Origin: Candidatus Thorarchaeota archaeon
Lineage (GTDB): Archaea; Asgardarchaeota; Thorarchaeia; Thorarchaeales; Thorarchaeaceae
Length of the DNA stretch: 64,000 nucleotides
NCBI GenBank assembly: GCA_011364985.1
Contig: RDOC01000003.1
Span: 158,061 to 222,060, forward strand
Direction: 5' to 3'
Shown: piece by piece, positions 26,593 to 34,112 of the stretch
Position numbering within the stretch: position 1 is the first letter of the stretch
Layout of the letters: each line of letters opens with the position of its first letter
Notes under the pieces: generated by a model
What the model saw: the letters and a program-made list of their open reading frames with translations, nothing else
Database searches by the model: none
Told to the model about the DNA's origin: nothing
Made by a program: the position numbers and the translations under genes

Positions 26593-28653
26593 GTGGTTCG
26601 CATGGCGGGACGTATCGAGAGCAGGGGCCGCGGTGAGAGGTCTGAGATACGGGATGCTGGCAGTGATGTGCGGGAGCTTCGGGAGGTACGGGACGCGGAG
26701 GAGGTTCAGGTTGAAACCGGGGAGGATGAGCATGCCGTTGAGCGGATTGAGCGGAGCGATGCGCAGGAACCCGTGGAGCGGAGGGTCGTTGATGCGATTC
26801 AGGAACTGGATGCTGAGGAAGGGCGTGAGAGCGACACGCGGAAACGGATTGCTGGTGCCCTCAGGGAGCTGGAGGAGATAGAGGGCGGGTCCGTCAGGGA
26901 CAGGGTCGAGCGGGCAGTTGCGGAGGTCAAGGAGGAAGTTGAGAAACCGGACATTCCTCCTGAGAAGGACTTTGAGGATGCAAGAGAGGTAGTAGAGAGA
27001 GCCAAGGAGGTTGAAGAGGCAAACGTAGAGGCCAAGGAGGAAGAGAGTAGGGTATCAGAGTCGTCACCCAGAGAGGCGTTTGAGGATTCATCAGAACAAC
27101 GGGCGGAGGGGGAGAAGCGCAAGGGGCTTGAGAGGGTTCCCGATGAACAGGTGCGCGAAACCTTCTCGGAGTTGGAATCGAAGGAGGGTGAACCACGAAG
27201 CTGGGCTTCGGAGGAGATTGCAGAAGGGCTGAAGCGGCTCGCTCCGGAAGACGCAGAGGTTTCTCGGGTCTATTGTGCAGACATTCGAGAGGGATTGGGC
27301 CTGACGCCGGAGGAGGTCGAGTCCTTCACGAATGAGTTTCAGCAGGCGAAGGAGGCACTTGAGGCAGAGGGGGAGGTTCGATGTGGCATGGTGGATGAGA
27401 AGGTCTACATTTGGAGGCCAGACTTGGACCCAACCCAGCTTGAGAATGCTTATGGCAATCTCTACTACTATTTCCGTGATGAAGAAGCATTTGAGAAGTA
27501 TATCTGGGATATTGCGTGTCCTCTGGGAATTGAGGGGGATGATGAGAAGCAGAACATTGAACATCTTCAGAAGCTAGCCTCTCAGATGTTGACTGAGCCT
27601 ACGAGTGAATACTGCGTGAATCCTAGACTCAATCGTATTCGTGGAGATCATGTCCATTTTTTTAATAATTTGTCTGGAAAGACACTGTCTGAGTTGGAAG
27701 GTGAGATTTCAAAGATCACTAAGAAGGGTGGTCGAGGAGGAATTAGGAATCCGAGGTTTCCTGAAGGCGAGGAGTTGGAGATTGCATTGGCTCGCCTTAC
27801 TGCTGTCGCTGTCAGCGATTGCCACCTGAAAGCAAATGGAACCCTTGAGTATGCTGAGGGGGAGATAAGTCGGATACGTATAGTTGAGAGAGATCTTCAG
27901 GTGTTTGGAGATATTAGAATGAATCCAAAGTTAAAAGAGAGAGAGAATTTCTATGAAGTCTTCTTGCCTTCTCCATTCGGAATCGTGTTATTACACCTAG
28001 GAATACCTTCAGGTGACCGGACGGTCCAGAATCCAGGGCTTTATCCGGAACTTAGGGAGTTCTCAGTAAAGGCCCAGTGTGGATTTATTGAGAATCTAAT
28101 CCCTCAAGATGGAACCATTAGCAGAAAGAATGTTCAGTGGACTCACTCAAACGCCCTACATGCAGGCGATAAAACAGAAATCTATGGAATCGAGCCCAAA
28201 GTGGGGCGCAAAGAAATCAATTTGATAATTGAAGAGGGGAAGAGAGAGAAACACAGTTGGGTACTTAATTACGGAAAACTGGAAGAGCTTAGACAATCTG
28301 ATTCAGATAATCTTAGACATATTGCAGACAGTCTATGGAACATTGTTTATGAAAATCCCAACCGACTAGTTGAGGATGAGATAAGAATTGTTAGAAAGTT
28401 GGGTGTAAATTATAATGCAAAACCATACACAATCCGATATCATGAGAGGAGTGGGCGGGTTTCTGTTGCTTGGACAGCAGAACCAGAGAGTGTTCTTGAA
28501 TCAATCAAGCTAGCGATGATTGCCCCTTCTAATGATGTAATTAAAAGACAGATCATGAGGGATTTGATTGCAAATCATCCTAAATACATGAGAAGAGCAC
28601 TTCGGCAATTCGAAAAGAACGGTATAGAGGTTTATCAGTGGTGGACATCATGA
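26593..28653 (+). CDS. Acidic coiled-coil protein with LAGLIDADG-like C-terminal domain, 686 aa
   Basis: Residues 1-190 are an extremely charged Glu/Arg/Asp-rich coiled coil. Residues about 190-390 are a mixed domain. From about 395 to 560 there are features of a degenerate LAGLIDADG fold: LTAVAVSDCHLKANG (compare G...SDG.L), FGIVLLHLGIPSGDR, PGLYPEL and CGFIENLIPQDGTI (about 495), where the second acidic motif would be. Start is GTG 26593, directly after the HerA stop, or ATG 26602. The GC-rich coding style ends near base 27,620 inside the gene and gives way to AT-rich DNA, so the two halves may have different origins. It could tether HerA to DNA; nuclease activity is uncertain. Confidence 0.55.
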   Translation: MVRMAGRIESRGRGERSEIRDAGSDVRELREVRDAEEVQVETGEDEHAVERIERSDAQEPVERRVVDAIQELDAEEGRESDTRKRIAGALRELEEIEGGSVRDRVERAVAEVKEEVEKPDIPPEKDFEDAREVVERAKEVEEANVEAKEEESRVSESSPREAFEDSSEQRAEGEKRKGLERVPDEQVRETFSELESKEGEPRSWASEEIAEGLKRLAPEDAEVSRVYCADIREGLGLTPEEVESFTNEFQQAKEALEAEGEVRCGMVDEKVYIWRPDLDPTQLENAYGNLYYYFRDEEAFEKYIWDIACPLGIEGDDEKQNIEHLQKLASQMLTEPTSEYCVNPRLNRIRGDHVHFFNNLSGKTLSELEGEISKITKKGGRGGIRNPRFPEGEELEIALARLTAVAVSDCHLKANGTLEYAEGEISRIRIVERDLQVFGDIRMNPKLKERENFYEVFLPSPFGIVLLHLGIPSGDRTVQNPGLYPELREFSVKAQCGFIENLIPQDGTISRKNVQWTHSNALHAGDKTEIYGIEPKVGRKEINLIIEEGKREKHSWVLNYGKLEELRQSDSDNLRHIADSLWNIVYENPNRLVEDEIRIVRKLGVNYNAKPYTIRYHERSGRVSVAWTAEPESVLESIKLAMIAPSNDVIKRQIMRDLIANHPKYMRRALRQFEKNGIEVYQWWTS

Positions 28654-29240
28654 ATATGAATGAGATGATACAAAAAGCTGCTGGGATTGTTACAAACATA
28701 CTTGCAAGGATTGAATCACGGCAATTGCCCCTGAAAGATGTGAAGATTAGAGTGAGTGAGAAACTGGAGGGGGCAGACGATATTAATGCGACTGTGGATA
28801 AAGCAATAGAGTGGGCACTAGATAATTGGATAGTGGATAAGGTCTTGGACTATGATGAGGATGACGAGGAATTTGCTGGAGAGCTAGTATGGTTCCTACG
28901 TGCAACAACAGAAGAAGAAGCCGAGTATCTAGGTCGCTTGTCGAAAGCAGAGCATGCTCTACTAAATATCCTGAGAAATGCTGAAAACGAAAGCAGACTA
29001 GGAGTAATTCGGGCAAATGAAGCTCTTCAGAGATTGCGTAAACTAGGGTTTGATTTAAAGTCTGCACCATCTATTATTGGAAAGACAAGTAGTTTCTTCA
29101 GGCCGGAGAATGGAAAGCTGATTGAGTTCAAATATCTACTTTCTGAAGAAGAGAAATCTGAGGAGTATGTAACAGCTCTGAAAGAACTTGATGAGAAAGA
29201 ACGCAGGAAACAAGAACGTTTGGATAGGATGAATGAATAG
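28638..29240 (+). CDS. Hypothetical charged helical protein, 200 aa
   Basis: Not recognised. The product is helical and charged, with DYDEDDEEFAG in the middle and a C-terminal coiled coil ELDEKERRKQERLDRMNE. It may contain a winged-helix segment around residues 100-150 (SKAEHALLNILRNAENESRLGVIRANEAL). Its start lies inside the end of the previous gene (16-base overlap), so it is co-translated with the coiled-coil protein and HerA. Its stop codon TAG forms the first three bases of the right 19-bp repeat, so the gene reaches exactly to the island edge. Confidence 0.65.
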   Translation: MVDIMNMNEMIQKAAGIVTNILARIESRQLPLKDVKIRVSEKLEGADDINATVDKAIEWALDNWIVDKVLDYDEDDEEFAGELVWFLRATTEEEAEYLGRLSKAEHALLNILRNAENESRLGVIRANEALQRLRKLGFDLKSAPSIIGKTSSFFRPENGKLIEFKYLLSEEEKSEEYVTALKELDEKERRKQERLDRMNE

Positions 29241-29256
29241 GAAGCGCCACCGGGAG
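29238..29256. repeat. Right copy of 19-bp direct repeat (possible att site)
   Basis: TAGGAAGCGCCACCGGGAG. On the minus strand it covers part of the T-stem, the acceptor CGGTGGC and flank of the interrupted tRNA-like gene. The partner copy is at 21242-21260. Confidence 0.65.
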
Positions 29257-29469
29257 GATCATCGATCGCTCCGGAAATCGAAGCGAAGCTCGAACCTCCG
29301 ACCATTCGTCGCACACCACGGAATGTGATGCACTACAACTGTCTGGCTCTCAACCAGCCGGCTGAAAGATAACAGGCTTTAGCGGCATGGCGCAGTACGC
29401 GTCCACTGCTGTCGCTTTCGATGTAAGGCTCCCTTGGGAACCTCACCCTACCGACTGAGCCACGGTGGC
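29245..29469 (-). tRNA. tRNA-like gene with several interruptions (identity not assigned)
   Basis: Read from 29469 on the minus strand. Acceptor GCCACCG pairs perfectly with CGGTGGC at 29252-29246. D-arm starts GCTCAGTCGGTA. The T-stem GGAGG (29299-29295) with loop start TTCGA pairs with CCTCC (29257-29253). The span is 225 bases instead of about 75. After the D-loop comes a hairpin GGTTCCC-AA-GGGAGCC. The T-loop holds about 30 extra bases that can form two 3-nt bulges (GCU, UGA) around a 4-bp helix UCGA/UCGA, the bulge-helix-bulge layout of archaeal introns. Standard cuts there would leave a 9-nt T-loop, so splicing is unresolved. No CCA is encoded. A CAGTTGTAG segment could hold a TGT (Thr) anticodon, but this is weak. 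Confidence 0.5.
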
Positions 29470-29490
29470 TGAGTTGGCTGAGGCTGCGGA

Positions 29491-29507
29491 TTACAATATT
29501 AACATTG
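29491..29507 (-). promoter_or_regulatory. tRNA-class promoter of the interrupted tRNA-like gene
   Basis: CAATGTTAATATTGTAA on the minus strand, centred about 30 bases before 29469. It is close in sequence to the promoter at 18904 (GTTAATATT core). Confidence 0.55.
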
Positions 29508-29579
29508 CTGTTGAGGTTCGCAACCAATGACATATCTGAGAAGATAACCAGAGAGTAGAGAGGACTCATGAGAGCCAAC

Positions 29580-29768
29580 TTATTTCTCGGTTTCCACTCT
29601 CAGTTGTATATGCCCGCAATCTAGACAGGCGTAAGCGGCAACTCGTCTGACTGTTTCACCATAGAATACGACCATATTGTTTGGATTACTGACTCCTAGC
29701 CAGCCCCAATCTAGTCTTTCACTTCCGCAGGCATGGCAGCCATCAGGCTTTGCTGTTTTTGAACTCAT
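29580..29768 (-). CDS. Small zinc-ribbon protein, 62 aa
   Basis: Two CxxC pairs, CHACGSE (about residue 11) and CLDCGHIQL (about 49), about 37 residues apart make a rubredoxin-like zinc ribbon. The middle part reads WLGVSNPNNMVVFYGETVRRVAAYA, giving the strands between the knuckles. Such proteins often act as nucleic-acid or protein adaptors. It stands alone just beyond the island. Function unknown. Confidence 0.65.
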   Translation of the reverse strand: MSSKTAKPDGCHACGSERLDWGWLGVSNPNNMVVFYGETVRRVAAYACLDCGHIQLRVETEK

Positions 29769-29865
29769 TATGAAGACCCATCTCCTTTTTGGATATTCTC
29801 TAAGAATCTTGTTCTTAAGTAGATGATTGCCGTGAACCTAATAACGCAAAGAGAGAAACACAATA

Positions 29866-30111
29866 ATGGATGATTCGGGTTTGAGTTTCGAAGAACGTAA
29901 TGAGGCCCTAGATAAGGGAGTGGAATATCTCCGACACGTAACACTGGTGATTTTAGCAGCTTGCGGAGCATTCTGGACAGCCACAAGAGCAGATGAAGCT
30001 GCTTTTCCTTGGATAATCATGGTTTACGGCGGCGCCATTTCTTTTACTCCAGATAGAAGAAGGAGATTCCTTAGTACTGCCAAGAGAAGATTTATTCGCC
30101 TTGACGGCTAG
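29866..30111 (+). CDS. Small membrane protein, 81 aa
   Basis: Two hydrophobic segments (VTLVILAACGAFWTATR, about 25-41, and AFPWIIMVYGGAISFT, about 46-61) between a charged N-terminus with FEERNEALDKGVEYLR and a very basic tail (DRRRRFLSTAKRRF). It ends one base before the 214-aa membrane protein frame, so the two genes look co-translated. Not recognised. Confidence 0.5.
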   Translation: MDDSGLSFEERNEALDKGVEYLRHVTLVILAACGAFWTATRADEAAFPWIIMVYGGAISFTPDRRRRFLSTAKRRFIRLDG

Positions 30112-30756
30112 TTGCAAGTAGATTGGGTGGAGAGGAGAAGAATTCCAAAGGAATACTATCGAGATAGTAAGAGTGAAGAAATAGAACGGATGATTAGAAG
30201 AGATCCCCACTACAAAGATTGGATTGTGATGCGTTTTCGCTCCTCGGGCGGATTATCAGATTATGAAGACATGCTTGAGATTCAAAATGCGAAAGGGAAA
30301 AGTGTCACAGAATTATCAGAGTCAGAAGTTGACCTCTTGATCTCATCTGGAACCTTGTTTTTTGTACTTGAAAATTGTCAGAGAATGGGATTTTTCAGAA
30401 GATTCGGTTCTCGTACACCTTATGTCATACTCCTTGTACTATTTGCAGGTATGATCTTTGCCTTTGTTGTAGGGACTGTTTTCTTTGAATACATCAGGAC
30501 GCTACCAGCTGAGCAAGGATTGCTCGGATTCATTCTCTTCTTCGCGGTACTCTTCTGCTTTGCAGGAATCCTATGTTTTTCACAAAGAAACAATCATAGA
30601 CGAGAGCAGGAAGCTGATTTTGCTAGAAGTAAGCAGGAGCCTATCTCAGACGAGTTACTTGATGATATTCTTGATAAAACAGAGAAGCTTGCAGATTTGA
30701 AACAAAACGATCCATCAGAATACATCCATAGGTTGAGAGAACTGGCTGATGACTAG
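30112..30756 (+). CDS. Two-span membrane protein, 214 aa
   Basis: Residues 1-100 are a soluble charged domain, two membrane spans follow (about 104-126 and 137-157), and a charged helical C-terminal part ends the protein. The frame is open from TTG 30112, directly after the stop of the 81-aa gene; GTG 30127 is an alternative start. The segment after the spans (RREQEADFARSKQEP) recalls the ExxADxxA motif of M48 membrane proteases, but no HExxH is present, so activity is not claimed. Probably works with the 81-aa protein. Confidence 0.55.
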   Translation: MQVDWVERRRIPKEYYRDSKSEEIERMIRRDPHYKDWIVMRFRSSGGLSDYEDMLEIQNAKGKSVTELSESEVDLLISSGTLFFVLENCQRMGFFRRFGSRTPYVILLVLFAGMIFAFVVGTVFFEYIRTLPAEQGLLGFILFFAVLFCFAGILCFSQRNNHRREQEADFARSKQEPISDELLDDILDKTEKLADLKQNDPSEYIHRLRELADD

Positions 30757-30842
30757 AATGACTTGAGTTGTAACGTCCAACGGCTCCTAGCGGTACCATA
30801 GCTCATTATCCGAAGAAAGATTCATCCTAGTCATGGAAAATA

Positions 30843-31244
30843 TCATTCAACTGGACGTTCAGCCGGGCTGCGGAAAGTCGTTCGACCACCGCTATCAACA
30901 GCCATCAACTTACGTCTGACCTCCCTCTCAGCCCATTGTTCAGCAGCAGTTTCCGCCCCAAGCCAATCCAATCGGAAAACGCCCTCTCTTCCTCCACTGG
31001 CGATAACAGTCACGATAAACTCTTGCCAGATAGACCGGGCTTCAATAGTTACGGTGAGTGTTAGGGTCTGCATATTTCTGAGCATTAGTTTGTCTCTCAC
31101 AAATACACCTATAGTTCCATCTTCGAAGTCCCAAACTCGGGCATATTTGTTTGAGAATTCTTTCCTAAGAAAATCTAGCAATGGATTCAGGCAATAGCTC
31201 TCAGCTTTAATCTCAATTGGAATTCCTGTTTCCCTCATATCCAA
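30843..31244 (-). CDS. Hypothetical protein, 133 aa
   Basis: Not recognised. Strand-rich middle (TLTLTVTIEARSIWQEFIVTVIASGG) preceded by a helix and a strand pair (ARVWDFEDGTIGVFVRDKL) and followed by a helix with AAEQWAEREVRRKLM. Looks like a small alpha/beta domain that could dimerise. No signal peptide or metal motif. A single gene between convergent neighbours. Confidence 0.55.
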   Translation of the reverse strand: MDMRETGIPIEIKAESYCLNPLLDFLRKEFSNKYARVWDFEDGTIGVFVRDKLMLRNMQTLTLTVTIEARSIWQEFIVTVIASGGREGVFRLDWLGAETAAEQWAEREVRRKLMAVDSGGRTTFRSPAERPVE

Positions 31245-31434
31245 TTCTCGGACGATCTGACTATTCCAAATCGAGTCAGGCCATCCTCACATACTTCCAT
31301 ATTTGAAAACAGAAAAGGATTTGCAAAAGAATCCCACAGCGTTATTTATTTTTGATCATCCATTTCTCACTTAGCAACCTAAATTAATACGGAAGATGGA
31401 TTAGGTCAGAGTTGAAACTGGAGCGATAAGGAGA

Positions 31435-31818
31435 TTGACAAATCGGATTGCGTGTCTGATGATTGTTGAGATGCCGTCAGTGGAGTTGGCAGAGAGAAAT
31501 GCCCAGAAAATGCGAAACTGCCCTCGTCTAATTCTATCGGGATTTACATCCAATTTCGCATATAATCTCTTTATCATTTCAGAAAGAGAGCGGTGGTGGG
31601 CAGAATATCCTGCTGAACATCCAGAAGTACTAGGAGCCAAGAGTGTTCATTTGGAGATTGTGGAAAATCTGCTACATCCAGATGAGTCTAGAATGAGTCT
31701 ACCCGTCGAAAGATTCGAAGTTGCTCCTTGTGGTTCGGACTGTGGGTCCTGTCCTTCACGGGAAGAATTCGATTGTCAGGGTTGTCCTGCTACGATTCAT
31801 TATATAGGGACAGAATGA
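31435..31818 (+). CDS. Stand-alone Lrp/AsnC-effector-like domain with cysteine-rich tail
   Basis: The 127-aa protein reads as beta-alpha-beta-beta-alpha-beta, much like the RAM ligand-binding domain of Lrp/AsnC regulators (MIVEMPS...LSGFTSNFAYNLFIIS...VHLEIV) but without a helix-turn-helix. The tail CGSDCGSCPSREEFDCQGC holds five cysteines in metal-binding spacing. It may be a metabolite or metal sensor acting with another protein. The start is uncertain: TTG 31435 with AAGGAG close before it, or ATG 31459. A TATA-like CGTTATTTATTTTTG lies near 31341. Confidence 0.55.
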   Translation: MTNRIACLMIVEMPSVELAERNAQKMRNCPRLILSGFTSNFAYNLFIISERERWWAEYPAEHPEVLGAKSVHLEIVENLLHPDESRMSLPVERFEVAPCGSDCGSCPSREEFDCQGCPATIHYIGTE

Positions 31819-31909
31819 ACACCCAACAGCGCCACTTTTCCTTTACTGCATTATTCGCTGGTAATCACTTCTTGTAGTCCTATTCGAATCTCAAGTTGAA
31901 CTGCTGGTT

Positions 31910-32281
31910 CTATGATGAGGTTGATTCTCGCTTGCGACGTTCGGATCGACCAACAATAGGACAGCAGGCGCAGACTGATGAATAAGTAAGAAATATGACA
32001 ACAACAAACTGCGTTACACCAACATAAAACTCGGAAGGGGTCGACAATAGCTGGAACGAAAGAAAGGCAACTATAACACCCAAGATGAGAATGGAGCAGA
32101 GAGCAAAGTACAGATTAATCCGATATTCACCAGCTGCGTAGCACTTAGCTGAGCAATAGTATGTCCCAAGACCCTGATAGCGTAGCCTGTTTGTCCACAT
32201 ATAGTGTGGTTTTCCGCACCAATCGCAAAAACCTTCGCGAGTATTGTTTCTCTGTGTCAATAGACCGCCTCTTGCCTTCAA
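31910..32281 (-). CDS. Small membrane protein with N-terminal TRASH-like zinc finger
   Basis: The 123-aa product has CDWCGKPHYMW...YYCSAKCYAAGEY near residues 19-50, a treble-clef pattern as in TRASH or FYVE-like zinc fingers. Two membrane spans (about 56-77 and 85-105) and a CACC motif before a basic tail follow. It may sense metal at the membrane or be an adaptor. No operon partner is evident. Function unknown. Confidence 0.6.
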   Translation of the reverse strand: MKARGGLLTQRNNTREGFCDWCGKPHYMWTNRLRYQGLGTYYCSAKCYAAGEYRINLYFALCSILILGVIVAFLSFQLLSTPSEFYVGVTQFVVVIFLTYSSVCACCPIVGRSERRKRESTSS

Positions 32282-32441
32282 GCTTACATGTCTTTATTCA
32301 TCTCAATAATCTTTGCAAAGCCTTCTTCCAACCGTAGAATGAGTACTCAACATAGGAAAAACTAATGCGGACTAGGACAGCGGAAGTTTTACCTAGACCC
32401 TTTGTTTCTTCCAGTTGTAGAAAGAACACAAGGTGTCCCTT

Positions 32442-33755
32442 ATGATACTCCAGAAGTATGTGAGTCGCTTGGATGGTGATGGAAAGTTAGCCATAGTAAC
32501 GAAGAGCGTATCGAGAAATCTCGAGATGGCAGGGGTTCTAAAAGCATTGGAACCGAAGCCTGTTTTGTTCACTAATATTGCGGGATTCGAAGTGCCGGTT
32601 GTAGGGAACCTGTTTTGCACAAAGGAGCAGATTGCGAGCTACTTTGGCATTAATTCCGAAGAAGTAATTCGACTGCTGGCAAGAGCAATAGACGGCAGTA
32701 GCAGTCCAGAGATAATTGACAACGCCCCCTGTCAGGACGTGGTCGAGAATACTGTGAATCTAGATAGGCTACCAATTCTTATTCACAACAAAGTGGAACG
32801 CGGGCCGTACATAACAGCAGGGGTTGTCGTATCTTCAGATCCAGAATATGGACAAAACCTCGACTTCCACAGGGCAATGCAGCTAGACAAGAACCGAATG
32901 GTCACAAGAGTTGTACGAGGACATGACTTTCACAAGTTCTTGGAGAAGAACGGTGAAGTTGATGTTGCTTTCTGCATTGGAAATACACCGGAGATATTGA
33001 TAGCAGCAGCTACGACCGTGGAGATAGGAAAAAATGAATTGAATATAGCTAATGCGCTTGGACCAATAAAGGTCACAAGAGCTAAGACTACTGATTTGCT
33101 GATTCCTGCTGATTGTGAGTACGTTCTGGAGGGAAGAGTTGTCTGGGAGGAGAAGTACGACGAGGGGCCATTTGTAGATATCACTGAAACGGCGGATATG
33201 ATTCGACAGGAGCCACTATTTGAAGTCAAAAGGATCACCCATAGATCAAATCCCATTTGGCAAGCCCTTCTGCCAGGGCAAATGGAGCACAAGATGCTCA
33301 TGGGAATGCCTCGTGAGCCTACGGTGTTCAAAAAGGTCGCAGAGAGAGGGGTTGAGGTATTGGACGTTCATATCACCCCTGGAGGAACAAGTTGGTTGCA
33401 CATCGCAGTGAAGATCAGGAAGATGAGAGAAGATGACGGAATGAAAGCCATTGAGGGGGCATTTGAGGGCCATCGAAGCGGAAAACATGTCTGGATATAT
33501 GATGAGGATATTGACATTTACAACGAGCAAAACCGCGAATGGGCAATGGCTACGAGGTTTCAGGGAGATACTAATATGTTAGTCAAAGACAGAGAACCAG
33601 GCAGCTCTCTTGACCCTAGTGCGGAACCGGGAACGAAGCTGACAACCAAAATCGGATTCGATACCACAAAGCCGCTAGTAGTGAAAGGCAAGAACTTCGA
33701 ACGTGTAGATTTCCCCAAAGTCGAGATAGACGATTACCTGCATGATATTTCTTAG
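32442..33755 (+). CDS. UbiD-family decarboxylase, possibly anhydromevalonate phosphate decarboxylase
   Basis: The 437-aa protein matches UbiD prenyl-FMN decarboxylases: FHRAMQLDKNRMVTRVVRGHDFHKF, IGNTPEILIAAAT, the region YDEGPFVDITET with conserved acids, and MGMPREPTVFKK. In many archaea the UbiD relative completes the modified mevalonate route by decarboxylating trans-anhydromevalonate 5-phosphate to isopentenyl phosphate. The isopentenyl phosphate kinase gene at 54.2 kb makes that the favoured role here, though it is an inference. ATG 32442 is preferred because AAGGTG at 32430-32435 is correctly spaced; GTG 32433 is inside that site. Confidence 0.82.
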   Translation: MILQKYVSRLDGDGKLAIVTKSVSRNLEMAGVLKALEPKPVLFTNIAGFEVPVVGNLFCTKEQIASYFGINSEEVIRLLARAIDGSSSPEIIDNAPCQDVVENTVNLDRLPILIHNKVERGPYITAGVVVSSDPEYGQNLDFHRAMQLDKNRMVTRVVRGHDFHKFLEKNGEVDVAFCIGNTPEILIAAATTVEIGKNELNIANALGPIKVTRAKTTDLLIPADCEYVLEGRVVWEEKYDEGPFVDITETADMIRQEPLFEVKRITHRSNPIWQALLPGQMEHKMLMGMPREPTVFKKVAERGVEVLDVHITPGGTSWLHIAVKIRKMREDDGMKAIEGAFEGHRSGKHVWIYDEDIDIYNEQNREWAMATRFQGDTNMLVKDREPGSSLDPSAEPGTKLTTKIGFDTTKPLVVKGKNFERVDFPKVEIDDYLHDIS

Positions 33756-34112
33756 TCAAGACAGTGCTTTTACTTCCGTTTCGGTTGTCAGAACCGAACG
33801 CATTGACTGGATGCGAATTAAGAGGAAGTTCTATGTCAGAGGGAGATAATACGCAAATTATCATAGTGAACAGGAAAACAGGATATTTGAAGAAAGCGAG
33901 TCGTTCTTGCCATTAAATCGGCAGATTGACTGTTGCTTACATAACTGTTGAACAGAAATCCAAGACATATCATACAGTGCTCAACTGCAGCGTTGTGTTG
34001 CTAAGGTTCTTTTCAAGTAGCATCGAGGCTGCGCATCTGTCTTCGATTTGTCTTGCCCACTTTAGTGCATGGAATTCTTCAACGAAGTCAGTTTCCCCAT
34101 CAAACCTTCTAT
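33756..34112. other. Intergenic region with no assigned gene
   Basis: About 350 bases follow the UbiD-family gene. A 70-codon minus-strand frame (33970-34182) has a coding-like stretch but overlaps the next gene in another frame. I do not call a gene here. Confidence 0.3.

Larger units (their letters stand above)
21242..29256. mobile_element. Candidate integrated island bounded by tRNA-derived direct repeats
   Basis: Two exact 19-bp copies of TAGGAAGCGCCACCGGGAG lie at 21242-21260 and 29238-29256. In the right copy the repeat is the last 11 bases of a tRNA-like gene (minus strand), its discriminator and 7 bases beyond, the usual layout for tRNA-targeted integration. Between them lie a NYN nuclease, a membrane protein, a HerA-like ATPase, a coiled-coil/LAGLIDADG-like protein and a small overlapping gene. 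Base composition is uneven inside (about 40%, then 62%, then about 30% GC in sampled lines). I see no integrase, so it may be a decayed or non-autonomous element. Confidence 0.5.

Noticed and set aside
25888..26733. 281-codon open frame on the minus strand opposite HerA
   Set aside because: It lies in GC-rich DNA where antisense frames stay open; it is rich in His/Pro/Arg, has no family features, and the plus strand clearly encodes HerA.
26799..27196. Minus-strand frames opposite the coiled-coil gene
   Set aside because: Ser- or Pro-rich shadows of a Glu/Arg-rich coding strand.
30112..30756. M48 protease assignment for the two-span protein
   Set aside because: Only a loose ExxADxxA-like segment is present; there is no HExxH zinc site.
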